This document shows, piece by piece, positions 1-7,861 of a stretch of 64,000 nt of DNA (its first letter is position 1; each line of letters opens with the position of its first letter). A program made the translations under genes and the position numbers. Where the stretch lies: positions 248,001 to 312,000 of the forward strand of contig NZ_QOVF01000002.1 in the NCBI RefSeq assembly GCF_008365385.1. Reading direction: 5' to 3'. Source of the DNA: Halopseudomonas laoshanensis (GTDB lineage Bacteria; Pseudomonadota; Gammaproteobacteria; Pseudomonadales; Pseudomonadaceae). The notes under the pieces were generated by a model that was not told the DNA's origin, did not search any database, and saw nothing but the letters and a program-made list of their open reading frames with translations.

Positions 1-26
1 TGGGAAAGAAAAAGCACCGGTTGCAT
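1..26 (-). CDS. Start of a truncated gene, possibly LigB/DODA-type dioxygenase
   Basis: The reverse strand has an ATG at 26 preceded by a strong Shine-Dalgarno GGAGGT (31-36, 4-base spacing). Only eight full codons remain before the window edge: MQPVLFLS, then CA-, which would complete either His or Gln. The start resembles the N-terminus of 4,5-DOPA dioxygenase extradiol family proteins (PVLFLSHG), but eight residues cannot prove this. It would lie downstream of the UPF0016 gene on the same strand, with about 100 bases between them. Confidence 0.45.
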
Positions 27-127
27 GAACACCTCCAATCAAATGCCAACCTTTATTCAGCATAACCTACTCGGCAGCATCCGGCCGGTGACAACGCTGA
101 ACTTCCGGGGAAACTGCTGCAATGCCA

Positions 128-712
128 TCAGGCCTGGCCCTGAAAAGCCCTGAATGCGAGCCATGCCGCATAGAGCCCCATCAACAGGAACGCGCCAGAA
201 GCAATGCGCCGAATAAGATCCAGCGGCAGCCTGGTTGCAGCCGCGTTACCCATGAACACCACGGGTACGTTGGCCAGCATCATGCCCAGCGTGGTGCCCA
301 GCACCACCCACAGATAGGCATCGAACTGCGCAGCCAAGACCACCGTGGCTATCTGGGTCTTGTCGCCCATTTCAGCAATAAAAAAGGCTACCAGCGTGGC
401 GGCGAAAGCACCGTAACGGCTGATGGCTGGGGTTTCATCCTCGTCGAGCTTGTCCGGAATCAACGTCCAGCCAGCGACAGCAATAAAGGAAATAGCCAGC
501 AGCGTGTATAACCAGGTATCACTGAGAAAATCGCTGACCAACTGGCCCACAGCACCGGCCAGCGCGTGGTTGGCCACGGTCGCAACAAAAATACCCAGCA
601 CGATAGGCCAAGGCCTGCGGAAACGCAGAACGAGCAGTAAGGCAAGCAGTTGGGTTTTGTCGCCGATCTCTGCCAGCGCAACAATACCGGTTGAAACGAA
701 GAAGGCTTCCAC
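128..712 (-). CDS. UPF0016/GDT1 (TMEM165) family Mn2+/Ca2+ transporter
   Basis: A membrane protein of 194 residues built as two homologous three-helix halves, each with the family signature: EIGDKT at residues 15-20 and EMGDKT at 114-119. These acidic motifs are the proposed cation site. Bacterial and plant/yeast members export Mn2+ (or Ca2+) in exchange for protons at the membrane. The open frame runs up to 841, but that part lies inside the upstream riboswitch, so I place the start at GTG 712, which gives the usual family N-terminus (MEAFFVSTGIVALAEIGDKT). No clear Shine-Dalgarno precedes this GTG. Mn2+ export is strongly supported by the riboswitch directly upstream. Confidence 0.93.
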   Translation of the reverse strand: MEAFFVSTGIVALAEIGDKTQLLALLLVLRFRRPWPIVLGIFVATVANHALAGAVGQLVSDFLSDTWLYTLLAISFIAVAGWTLIPDKLDEDETPAISRYGAFAATLVAFFIAEMGDKTQIATVVLAAQFDAYLWVVLGTTLGMMLANVPVVFMGNAAATRLPLDLIRRIASGAFLLMGLYAAWLAFRAFQGQA

Positions 713-724
713 GGAGGTTCCATA

Positions 725-915
725 AGAGGGCGGATCAACAAACCAATGACATACGTCCACCTCCGCCCTCGGCTGGTGTGCGTATGTCATAGGTCTCGTC
801 AAACCGGAGCCGCTGGCGCGGCCGCAGGTCGCAAACGCCATGGTCTGTGGACCAAGTATGTTGACGTTTGCCAGTGCAGGCCGCGATGGCCTGCATAGAG
901 AGACTACTCCCCTAA
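725..915 (-). promoter_or_regulatory. yybP-ykoY (mntP) manganese riboswitch
   Basis: Read on the minus strand, the leader contains the hallmark GGGGAGTAG (904-912), then GTCAACATACTTGG, a GACGAGACC box, and a long hairpin in which TATGACATACG pairs with CGTATGTCAT. The 3' part closes with GAGGGCGGA pairing with TCCGCCCTC just before the coding start. These elements match the Mn2+-sensing yybP-ykoY class as found before UPF0016/MntP genes in pseudomonads. Mn2+ binding normally raises expression of the exporter. Boundaries are approximate; recognition is by motif, not by a covariance model. Confidence 0.88.
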
Positions 916-925
916 GACGGGCGGG

Positions 926-954
926 AATATACCCCGCAGGTCGGACGTGGTCAA
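926..954 (-). promoter_or_regulatory. Sigma70-type promoter for the riboswitch transcript
   Basis: On the minus strand TTGACC (949-954) and TATATT (926-931) are separated by exactly 17 bases. Transcription would begin about position 918-920, just upstream of the conserved GGGGAGTAG of the riboswitch. This is the best promoter match in the first 10 kb. Confidence 0.75.
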
Positions 955-964
955 CCCGATCTGA

Positions 965-1984
965 TCAACCCGGGGCGACGGCCGAATAGACCTTGAAGCG
1001 ATTGTTTTCGCGTAGCACCTGGCAGGGGCCGATGTGCGTTTCAATCAGAGCTGGGTACTTGAGAAAGCCATTGGCGACAATACGCAATTCGCCGCGCGGC
1101 AACAGATTGCGCGTGACCTGCTCGAAGAAGCGTTCGGCGATACTGGTGTCGTGCTTGATCCCGGTATGGAACGGTGGGTTGCTGACCACTGCGGCCAATC
1201 GTCCATGCACGTCGCTCAAACCGTCGGAAGGGTAAACCTCAGCCTCAACGCCATTACGCTGCAAGGTTTGTGTCGCGCAGTACAACGCCAGCGCGTCCAC
1301 GTCTACCAACTCGAATTGACTGCCTGGATTGCGCCGCGCCAACACAGTGGCCAGCACCCCTGCCCCGCAACCGAAATCCAGCACCTTGCCCTTAGGCAAG
1401 GGCTTGGTCTCTTCCAGCAGCAATTGGCTACCTTCATCCAGCCGCCCATGACTGAAAACGCCGGGCAGACTGACCAGTTCGACCGACTGGTCGCTGAACT
1501 CCAGGGTGAACTGCTTTTGCCATTCGGCCAGCACGAACTGGGCAGCCTGGCCATTGACCGCGGCGCGCCATAGCTGACAATGTCTGGCGGAATCGAGCTT
1601 TTCAGCATACTTCGCATAGGGCTGCATCAGCTTTTCAGCACGGGTAATGCCGCCCTTCTTTTCCCCGACCAGATACAGCGGGCAACCGGCCTGTAGCAAA
1701 GGCGCAATCTGCGCCAGCGCATACTCGGCGCGCTCCAGTGCCTTGGGCATGACCAGCACCGCCGCATCCAGCTCGCCGACCGCCGGGCACTGGTGCGAAA
1801 AACTCAGATGCTCCGCGTCCAGTTGCGCGTTCAAGCCTAGCCACACTGCATAATCCCAGGTCCAGACATGCCATTGCGCGGGCAATTGCACAGTGAGGCT
1901 ATCTGCGGTCGGATTGACCAGCAGCACACGCTTGCCGGCAAACAGCTCGGCGCTACGTTCAAGAATCTGGCTGGTATTGTCCAT
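965..1984 (-). CDS. rsmC: 16S rRNA (guanine1207-N2)-methyltransferase RsmC
   Basis: 339 residues, the usual RsmC length. It methylates G1207 of 16S rRNA in the 30S subunit using S-adenosylmethionine. The protein has a degenerate N-terminal methyltransferase-like half and a catalytic C-terminal half with the SAM motif LDFGCGAG (residues 202-209) and the N2-guanine motif NPPFH (269-273). The frame is open to 2050, but the ATG at 1984 (MDNTSQILE) has a GGAG 8 bases upstream and matches family starts. It ends about 250 bases from the riboswitch promoter of the next gene and lies 66 bases downstream of hrpB on the same strand. Confidence 0.96.
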   Translation of the reverse strand: MDNTSQILERSAELFAGKRVLLVNPTADSLTVQLPAQWHVWTWDYAVWLGLNAQLDAEHLSFSHQCPAVGELDAAVLVMPKALERAEYALAQIAPLLQAGCPLYLVGEKKGGITRAEKLMQPYAKYAEKLDSARHCQLWRAAVNGQAAQFVLAEWQKQFTLEFSDQSVELVSLPGVFSHGRLDEGSQLLLEETKPLPKGKVLDFGCGAGVLATVLARRNPGSQFELVDVDALALYCATQTLQRNGVEAEVYPSDGLSDVHGRLAAVVSNPPFHTGIKHDTSIAERFFEQVTRNLLPRGELRIVANGFLKYPALIETHIGPCQVLRENNRFKVYSAVAPG

Positions 1985-2050
1985 CGACAACTCCGGTTGT
2001 GGGCGGGTTGGGGATTGTACGTTCTCGCTTCCCCACTGCAAAGCGAGCAC

Positions 2051-4585
2051 TCAGCTCTTGCGCGGCTTGGCCCGCCGCGTGGGCTCAGCCTGGAGGGGAT
2101 CATCGGGCCAGTAATGTTTGGGGTAACGGCCCTTCATATCCTTTTTAACCTCGGCATAACTGCCCTGCCAGAAACCGGCCAGATCCTGGGTGATCTGCAC
2201 CGGGCGCTGAGCGGGTGACAGCAGATGCAGTTGCAGCGACTGTCGATTCTGCGCGATCCGCGGCGTATCGGTACTGCCGAACATCTCCTGCAACCGCACC
2301 GCCAGAACCGGCGGCGTTTCGCTGTAATCGATACGGATTTGCGAGCCGGTGGGTACGGTCCAGTGGCTGGGGGCCTGCTCGTCAAGCTGACGCGGCAGCG
2401 GCCAGGGCAAAAGCCCAGCCAGGATCGAAGGCAAATCCAGATTGGCAAAATGCGCCAGGCGCCTGACCTTACCCAGATAGGGCGCCAGCCAGGCCTCCAG
2501 CGTATCGAGTAAAGCCGCGTCGCTGATATCCGGCCAGTCACTGCTGCCGCCCTGGTTCAGATCCAGCTGACGCAGCAGAATCACCCGTGCCTGCCACTGG
2601 CGCAATGCTGGCGTCCAGGGCAGCAGATTCAAACCCTGTCTGCGCACCACCTCGCAGAGCGCGCGGTTGCGTGCATCGGGATCCATCTCGGGCAAGGCCC
2701 GGCGGCTGAAAATCAACGCGCCCAGGCGCTGTTGACGCTCGGCGATCAAACTTTCGCTGCGCGCATCCCAATCCAACGTATCCTTCTGGGTCAGCAGTTC
2801 AGGCACATGCCCTGTCACTAAAGACGCATCCAGAGCGGCAGCCATAAAGATTCTGACATTGCGTTGCGCCGCATGGCCGCCCAAAGCCGAGATCACCAGC
2901 CACTCATGCTTTTGCAACGCATCGGCCTCGGCAAAGGCCGCCGAGCGGCCATTGGCCAGCCGGTACTCCCCGCCCTCCGCCCGCCGCTGGGCAATACGAT
3001 CCGGATAGGCCATGGCCAGCAGCAGGCCCTGCCAGCGCTCATGCTCGGGGTTATCGACCGGGTTCACTGCCGTTTTCTCCAACAGGCGCTGCCATTGCCC
3101 GGCCAACTGACGTGCGCGCTGCAGCGCTCCGCGGTCTAGCGAACCGTCAGCCCTGGGTTGATCGAATAGTGCCATGCGCCTGGCCACGTCGGCATCCTGC
3201 ACCCCACGCAACAGATCTCGTTCGCCGGCGATGGCGGCCAGGCGGCAAGCCAGCAGCCCCAGTCCCATCGCCTGACCGCGCAACAGCATATGCGCCAGAC
3301 GGGGGTGCATGGGTAAGGCCGCCATGGCCATGCCATGCTCGGTCAGCCGCCAACCAGCATCGTCGCGCCGCAATGCGCCCAGAATCTCGAGCAGTTCGCG
3401 ACCCTGAGCCAAGGCTGCCGTCGGCGGCTGGTCAAGCCAGCTGAGTTCACTCGCCTTCTGGATCCCCCACTGCGCCAATTGCAACGCCAGGGGGGCGAGA
3501 TCGGCCTGGAGCATTTCCGGCTGATCCTGCGCCGCCATCTGTTCCTGCTGGCTGGCCGACCACAGCCGATAACATACACCGGGTTCCAGGCGCCCAGCGC
3601 GGCCCGCGCGTTGTTCGGCAGCAGCCTGGGAAACTCGGCGGGTCTGCAGGCGCGTCAGGCCGGACACCGGGTCGAAGGATGGCTGGCGTATCAAGCCCGC
3701 ATCGATGACCACCCGTATGCCCTCGATAGTCAGCGAGGTTTGCGCTATGGAAGTGGCCAGCACAATCTTGCGTTGCCCGGGCGGCGCCGGGCTGATGGCC
3801 AGGCGCTGAGCAGCGAGGTCCAGCTCACCATACAGCGGCGTGACCAGCACATCCTTGTGGTGCATGAGCTGCGCCTCAAGCTGAGTCTCAACCCGGCGGA
3901 TTTCCGCCATCCCTGGTAGGAAGATAAGCTGACTACCACCTTCATCCGCCAGCGCCTGCAGTGCAGTTTGTACCACTCTCGGCTCTATTGGTTGTCGCGG
4001 CTCAGCCGTACCCTTGTAACGCACATCCACCGGATACTGCCGACCCTGGCTGCTGATCATGGGCGCGTTATCCAGCAGCTGACTGACCGCCTGTGCGTCC
4101 AGCGTGGCGGACATCACCAGCAACCGCAGCGGCGGATCATCACGCAGGTATTGTTGCGTCTGCCGACACAGCGCCAACCCCAGATCGGCGTCCAGACTAC
4201 GCTCATGAAATTCGTCGAAGATCACCAGGCCGATGCCTGGCAGCTCGGGGTCGTCCTGCAACAGACGCTGCAGAATCCCCTCCGTGACTACCTCGATACG
4301 CGTGGCAGAACTGACCCGGCTTTCCAAACGGATGCGATAACCGACCCGTTGCCCGACCGGCTCACCCAGCAGCTGAGCCAGCCGTTCGGCCGCCGCCCGC
4401 GCAGCCAACCGGCGCGGTTCAAGCAGAATGATCTTCTGCCCTGCCAGCCAGGCACTGTTCAACAGCGCCAGCGGCACCAGCGTGGTTTTACCGGCGCCGG
4501 GCGGTGCCTGCAACACGGCGCAAGGGTGGCTGGCCAGCGCCTGATCAAGCTCATCCAGTACGCTGGCGACAGGTAAATCGGTCAT
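2051..4585 (-). CDS. hrpB: ATP-dependent RNA helicase HrpB (DEAH-box)
   Basis: 844 residues, full length for HrpB. Motifs appear in order: Walker A PPGAGKT (28-34), DEFH (124-127), SAT (159-161) and QRAGRAGR (325-332), followed by the helicase-associated HA2/OB region and the HrpB-specific C-terminal domain. HrpB is a DEAH-type helicase of uncertain cellular substrate; it is dispensable in E. coli, and in some bacteria HrpB-type enzymes affect mRNA processing or colonisation. It lies just upstream of rsmC on the same strand and may be cotranscribed with it. The start at 4585 is the first ATG and puts Walker A at its usual distance from the N-terminus. Confidence 0.96.
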   Translation of the reverse strand: MTDLPVASVLDELDQALASHPCAVLQAPPGAGKTTLVPLALLNSAWLAGQKIILLEPRRLAARAAAERLAQLLGEPVGQRVGYRIRLESRVSSATRIEVVTEGILQRLLQDDPELPGIGLVIFDEFHERSLDADLGLALCRQTQQYLRDDPPLRLLVMSATLDAQAVSQLLDNAPMISSQGRQYPVDVRYKGTAEPRQPIEPRVVQTALQALADEGGSQLIFLPGMAEIRRVETQLEAQLMHHKDVLVTPLYGELDLAAQRLAISPAPPGQRKIVLATSIAQTSLTIEGIRVVIDAGLIRQPSFDPVSGLTRLQTRRVSQAAAEQRAGRAGRLEPGVCYRLWSASQQEQMAAQDQPEMLQADLAPLALQLAQWGIQKASELSWLDQPPTAALAQGRELLEILGALRRDDAGWRLTEHGMAMAALPMHPRLAHMLLRGQAMGLGLLACRLAAIAGERDLLRGVQDADVARRMALFDQPRADGSLDRGALQRARQLAGQWQRLLEKTAVNPVDNPEHERWQGLLLAMAYPDRIAQRRAEGGEYRLANGRSAAFAEADALQKHEWLVISALGGHAAQRNVRIFMAAALDASLVTGHVPELLTQKDTLDWDARSESLIAERQQRLGALIFSRRALPEMDPDARNRALCEVVRRQGLNLLPWTPALRQWQARVILLRQLDLNQGGSSDWPDISDAALLDTLEAWLAPYLGKVRRLAHFANLDLPSILAGLLPWPLPRQLDEQAPSHWTVPTGSQIRIDYSETPPVLAVRLQEMFGSTDTPRIAQNRQSLQLHLLSPAQRPVQITQDLAGFWQGSYAEVKKDMKGRYPKHYWPDDPLQAEPTRRAKPRKS

Positions 4586-4706
4586 GGTCTACAAGCACTC
4601 GAAGCAAAGGCGCTATTATAGCCGCTCTGCTATGCTCACCACCTAACCAAGCTGGTCGGCAAGCCCATGCTTGACGCACTCTTTCAACCGGACTGAGACC
4701 TAAAAC

Positions 4707-5117
4707 ATGCGCCTGAAACCCCTCGCCGCCATTCTGCTCACCACCGCCATGACCACCCAGCTGGCTGCCTGCGGCACAATTTTCTATCCGGAACGCCGCG
4801 GCCAGATCAGTGGCGAACTCGATTCCGGATTAGTAGTGCTCAATTCACTCGGATTTCTGCTGTATATCGTTCCCGGGGTGATTGCCTTCGCGGTGGACTT
4901 CGCTACCGGGGCTATCTACTTGCCTGATGGTGAATATTCGCTCAAGCCGGAACGTCTGAACGATGCGCTCGACCAAGAGGGCCAGGTTGACCCACTGAAA
5001 CTCAAGGCGATTATCAAGCAGGATCTGGATCTGGATTTGCCCCTGGAGCACGCACGGCAGATCAGCCAGCCGAACAGCCAGCAATTGGCTTCGCTAGGGT
5101 TGCCGCCGAGGGCTTGA
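4707..5117 (+). CDS. Small membrane lipoprotein of unknown function
   Basis: 136 residues. The N-terminus is a type II signal peptide ending in the lipobox LAAC (Cys at about residue 22), so the mature protein is a lipid-anchored periplasmic protein. A hydrophobic stretch (GFLLYIVPGVIAFAVDF, about residues 49-65) may be a transmembrane or buried helix. The C-terminal half is charged, with DLDLDLPLE near the end. I do not recognise a characterised family, though similar short lipoproteins are common in Pseudomonas. Its TGA overlaps the ATG of fieF by one base, so the two are translationally coupled; a role linked to metal export or envelope stress is possible but only inferred. Confidence 0.85.
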   Translation: MRLKPLAAILLTTAMTTQLAACGTIFYPERRGQISGELDSGLVVLNSLGFLLYIVPGVIAFAVDFATGAIYLPDGEYSLKPERLNDALDQEGQVDPLKLKAIIKQDLDLDLPLEHARQISQPNSQQLASLGLPPRA

Positions 5118-6001
5118 TGATCAACGTGCCGCCGCTGAAACCTGCCGAACGCGACCGACTGCTGAAGCTGGCAACCTACGCCTCTGTAGCAGTGGCGGTA
5201 CTGTTGATTGCGCTGAAAAGCAGTGTCTATCTGATGTCAGGATCAGTCAGCCTGCTGGCGTCGCTGATTGATTCATTGATGGACGCGGCTGCGTCAGTGA
5301 TCAATCTGTTCGCGGTACGCTATGCGTTGAAGCCCGCCGACCACGAGCACCGCTTCGGTCACGGCAAGGCTGAAGCCCTCGCTGGGCTGGCGCAGTCCGC
5401 GTTCATCACCGGCTCTGCCGTACTGGTATTGCTGCAGGGGATCGATCGGCTGCTCAATCCCAGGCCGTTGGACAGCGCCTGGCTGGGCATTGCTGTCATG
5501 CTGTTTTCCATCGCGGCGACCATCGGCCTGCTGTTGATTCAGCGCCATGTGATCAAGCGCACTGGCTCCACCGCGATTCGTGCTGACTCGCTGCACTACC
5601 GCTCCGACCTGCTGCTGAACGCCAGCATCATTGTAGCGTTGCTGTTGGCCGCTTACGGCATACAGCGCGCTGATGCGTTTTTCGGCTTGGCAATTGCGCT
5701 GTTTATTGGCTACAGCGCCATTCAGATTGGCCGCGATGCAGTGCAGATTTTAATGGACCGGGAGCTATCCGATGAGGTGCGCGCTGAAGCACTTCAGCTC
5801 GCCCGCTCCGTGGAAGGGGTGGTCAACGTGCATGATTTTCGCAGCCGCCAATCCGGTCACGACTGGTTTATGCAGATGCATGTAGAGATACCCGCGCAGA
5901 CGCCTCTGGTGCAGGCGCATGATCTGGGTGAACGGGTAAGGGCCAGAATCGTCGAGCGCTTTCCTCAGACCGACGTATTGATCCATACCGATCCGGTTTG
6001 A
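5117..6001 (+). CDS. fieF: Cation diffusion facilitator FieF (Fe2+/Zn2+ exporter)
   Basis: 294 residues with six predicted membrane helices and a C-terminal cytoplasmic domain, the YiiP/FieF layout. The two pairs of zinc-site residues are present: D52 and D56 in SLIDSLMD (helix 2) and H160 and D164 in DSLHYRSD (helix 5). Members exchange Fe2+ or Zn2+ for protons across the inner membrane. The frame could begin at TTG 5114, but ATG 5117 forms a TGATG overlap with the lipoprotein and is the better start. The 3' end is followed by a 346-base intergenic region with terminator-like hairpins. Confidence 0.93.
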   Translation: MINVPPLKPAERDRLLKLATYASVAVAVLLIALKSSVYLMSGSVSLLASLIDSLMDAAASVINLFAVRYALKPADHEHRFGHGKAEALAGLAQSAFITGSAVLVLLQGIDRLLNPRPLDSAWLGIAVMLFSIAATIGLLLIQRHVIKRTGSTAIRADSLHYRSDLLLNASIIVALLLAAYGIQRADAFFGLAIALFIGYSAIQIGRDAVQILMDRELSDEVRAEALQLARSVEGVVNVHDFRSRQSGHDWFMQMHVEIPAQTPLVQAHDLGERVRARIVERFPQTDVLIHTDPV

Positions 6002-6043
6002 ATGAGCCGCACCTATTCGGCCGGACCTGACCGGCCGTACACA

Positions 6044-6078
6044 AAAACGGCCGAACCTTTTCGGGCTCAGCCGCTTTT
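6044..6078 (+). terminator. Possible rho-independent terminator of the lipoprotein-fieF unit
   Basis: AAAACGG is followed by CCGAA-CCTT-TTCGG, a short spacer, then CCG and CTTTT. The central five-base-pair stem with a four-base loop is perfect and the outer arms (AAAACGG / CCGcTTTT) nearly pair. The U-tract is short, so termination may be partial. Confidence 0.4.
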
Positions 6079-6309
6079 GTATGTCCACATCGCGTCGGGT
6101 AGATGCCTGCCTGATTCCCTGAGCCTTGTGAGCTGGGTGACCGGTTGGCAACGGATTCGGTAGAATCGTTAGCCGTCTGATCCCTTTGTGGAGGAGCAGA
6201 CTGGACGAGCCGGTCTTGGCTTTGAACGTGGAACCATCATAGCCCGCCAGCCGCGCCATTTCTTGCCTAAAATTGCAGATATAGCCCATACTTCGGCAAC
6301 ATATATTCA

Positions 6310-6334
6310 TTTATTGCTTATTCTAAGCAATAAA
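6310..6334. promoter_or_regulatory. Perfect 11-bp palindrome, likely autoregulatory operator
   Basis: TTTATTGCTTA and TAAGCAATAAA form a perfect inverted repeat around the three bases TTC. It ends 13 bases before the start of the Lrp/AsnC gene. It is AT-rich and symmetrical like Lrp-family sites, and its position would let the product block its own transcription. Confidence 0.6.
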
Positions 6335-6347
6335 AACGGAGTCCGGC

Positions 6348-6836
6348 ATGATTGAGCACAATTTGGACCGTTACGACCTGAAAATTCTCGCCGCCCTACA
6401 GCAGGATGCGCGGATCAGCAATCAAGAGCTGGCCGAGCATATTGGGCTCTCGCCTTCGCCTTGCTCCAGACGGGTCAAGCAACTGGAAGACAGCGGCTAT
6501 ATTCAACGCCAGGTGGCCCTGCTCGACTCGCGCAAGCTGGGCCTGTCATTGACTGCGTTCGTCATGATCGGCATGGACCGGCATACCCCGGAGCGGTTCG
6601 CTGGCTTCGAGAGCGCTATCCGCGAGCGGCCTGAAGTGCTGGACTGCTGCCTGGTCACCGGCATGGACGCCGACTACCAGCTGCGCGTGGTGGTCCCGGA
6701 TATGGAACATTACCAACAACTACTGCTCGGCCATCTGACCCGGATTGAAGGCGTGTCCAGCGTGCGCTCAAGCTTTGTCCTCAACCAGATAAAAACCAGC
6801 ACCGAACTGCCGCTGGACCATTTGCGCACCAGCTGA
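6348..6836 (+). CDS. Lrp/AsnC family transcriptional regulator
   Basis: 162 residues, the standard size. Residues 1-60 form the winged helix-turn-helix (LDRYDLKILAALQQDARISN, then LAEHIGLSPSPCSRRVKQLE), and residues 70-150 the RAM/ligand-binding domain that assembles into octamers and usually binds an amino acid. The LSPSPCSRRVKRLE type of recognition helix is typical of Lrp-like proteins that control amino-acid catabolism or transport (BkdR or Lrp-type). The target genes cannot be told from the context because no amino-acid gene is adjacent. The palindrome immediately upstream suggests autoregulation. Confidence 0.93.
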   Translation: MIEHNLDRYDLKILAALQQDARISNQELAEHIGLSPSPCSRRVKQLEDSGYIQRQVALLDSRKLGLSLTAFVMIGMDRHTPERFAGFESAIRERPEVLDCCLVTGMDADYQLRVVVPDMEHYQQLLLGHLTRIEGVSSVRSSFVLNQIKTSTELPLDHLRTS

Positions 6837-6930
6837 GAGCACTCTGGAGTAAAGCGCTGCGACGACCTGTCACAGTGCCCCGGCCACGAAGTCGCTATAA
6901 TGGCCGCCCAGATACAATCGGAGAAAGGCT

Positions 6931-7131
6931 GTGGATTACCAGCAGTTTGAAGCTATCGCGATGCCCCTGATGATTTTCGTTCTGGTCGGATTCATGGGCT
7001 ATATCGTCTGGGATCTGGCGAAAAAGTCGAAGGCCGGACGTTATGGCACCATGGTGCTGTTTCTCGCGCTGGGCCTGGGTGTGATTGGCTTTGTAATCAA
7101 GGTCATTATCATCGGCCAGGTCGAGGGCTGA
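6931..7131 (+). CDS. DUF2788 small membrane protein
   Basis: 66 residues starting at GTG 6931, chosen because GGAGAAAGG lies just upstream. It has two membrane helices (about residues 11-29 and 42-63) joined by a short basic loop (KKSKAGRYG). The pattern AMPLMIF...GYIVWDLAKKSKAGRYG matches the DUF2788 family of short pseudomonad inner-membrane proteins. No function is known. It stands alone between the regulator and the tetR gene; nothing in the sequence indicates an operon partner. Confidence 0.82.
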   Translation: MDYQQFEAIAMPLMIFVLVGFMGYIVWDLAKKSKAGRYGTMVLFLALGLGVIGFVIKVIIIGQVEG

Positions 7132-7176
7132 AAAAGCCGTATCTGTGACCGTTTCACCTGCTGCTTCAAGATCTGA

Positions 7177-7212
7177 ATCCTGATTCACTGTTCATCATTG
7201 ACGAATCAGGAT
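7177..7212. promoter_or_regulatory. 10-bp inverted repeat before tetR-aidB
   Basis: ATCCTGATTC (7177-7186) and GAATCAGGAT (7203-7212) are perfect inverted copies separated by 16 bases. The right arm contains the AGGA that serves as Shine-Dalgarno for the TetR start at 7220. It may be the TetR operator, or an mRNA hairpin that hides the ribosome binding site, or both. Confidence 0.55.
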
Positions 7213-7219
7213 GCAGATT

Positions 7220-7861
7220 ATGGCCTACCGCACGACCCATGCCCGCCTGGAACGCGACCAGGCTCTACGTGAACATATCCTTGGCTGTGCGTTGGAGATG
7301 GTCGCTGAAGGCGGTTTTTCCGCACTCAGCATGAGCCGTCTGGCGCACACCGCCGGCATCGCCACGGGCAGCCTGTATCGCTACTTTCCGGGTAAAGGCG
7401 CGCTGGCGGCGGAAGTCTTTACCCGGGCTACCCGCATCGAAGTCAATGCACTCAAAGAGCAGTTTTTTGGCCAGGGTACGGCCGCCGAGCGCCTGCGCGC
7501 AGGGATTGCGCACTTCGCTGCGCGCGCCTGGCATAGCCGGCAGCTTGCCCATGCACTCATCGCCGAGCCGCTTGAGCCCGATGTGGACACTGAACGCCTG
7601 CGTTACCGCGCCGCCTATGCGGAGCTTTTCCACAAGCTGATCAAGCAGGGAAATGACGATGGCAGCTTTCAGGTCGGCAATATATCCATCACCGCAGCCT
7701 GCCTGGTAGGCGCCATTGCCGAATCCTTGATCGGCCCGCTATCACCACAGGCCCGCGCCCTGCGCGCCAGCGGGTTGCCCAGTGAAAGCCTGGAAAGCTA
7801 CACCCGCGCCCTCACCCGATTCTGTCTGCGCGCCCTCGGCGCGAAGGAGCCCTCACCATGA
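7220..7861 (+). CDS. TetR/AcrR family transcriptional regulator
   Basis: 213 residues. Residues about 12-60 form the TetR helix-turn-helix (LSMSRLAHTAGIATGSLYRYF), and the rest is the helical ligand-binding and dimer domain. The start is ATG 7220, 8 bases after AGGA; an ATG at 7211 lies inside the ribosome-binding sequence and is rejected. The stop overlaps the ATG of the AidB-like gene by four bases (ATGA), so the two are coupled and the regulator very probably controls the dehydrogenase, with an acyl-CoA or related ligand as a likely but unproven signal. The inverted repeat just upstream is the obvious operator candidate. Confidence 0.93.
   Translation: MAYRTTHARLERDQALREHILGCALEMVAEGGFSALSMSRLAHTAGIATGSLYRYFPGKGALAAEVFTRATRIEVNALKEQFFGQGTAAERLRAGIAHFAARAWHSRQLAHALIAEPLEPDVDTERLRYRAAYAELFHKLIKQGNDDGSFQVGNISITAACLVGAIAESLIGPLSPQARALRASGLPSESLESYTRALTRFCLRALGAKEPSP

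Larger units (their letters stand above)
6002..6347. other. Intergenic region between fieF and the lrp-like gene
   Basis: 346 bases with no convincing gene. It holds a perfect hairpin CGGCCGG-ACCTGA-CCGGCCG (6018-6037) directly after fieF, a second terminator-like hairpin (6044-6078), and the palindrome before the regulator (6310-6334). Between about 6080 and 6300 I see no recognisable element. An open minus-strand frame across this area has no coding character. Confidence 0.6.

Noticed and set aside
128-841. Longer version of the UPF0016 protein starting at 841
   Set aside because: The first 43 codons coincide with the riboswitch, whose conserved structure explains that sequence better.
5765-6310. 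Minus-strand frame of 181 codons across the fieF end and the following gap
   Set aside because: Composition is not protein-like, it is antisense to fieF for almost half its length, and no ribosome site precedes it.
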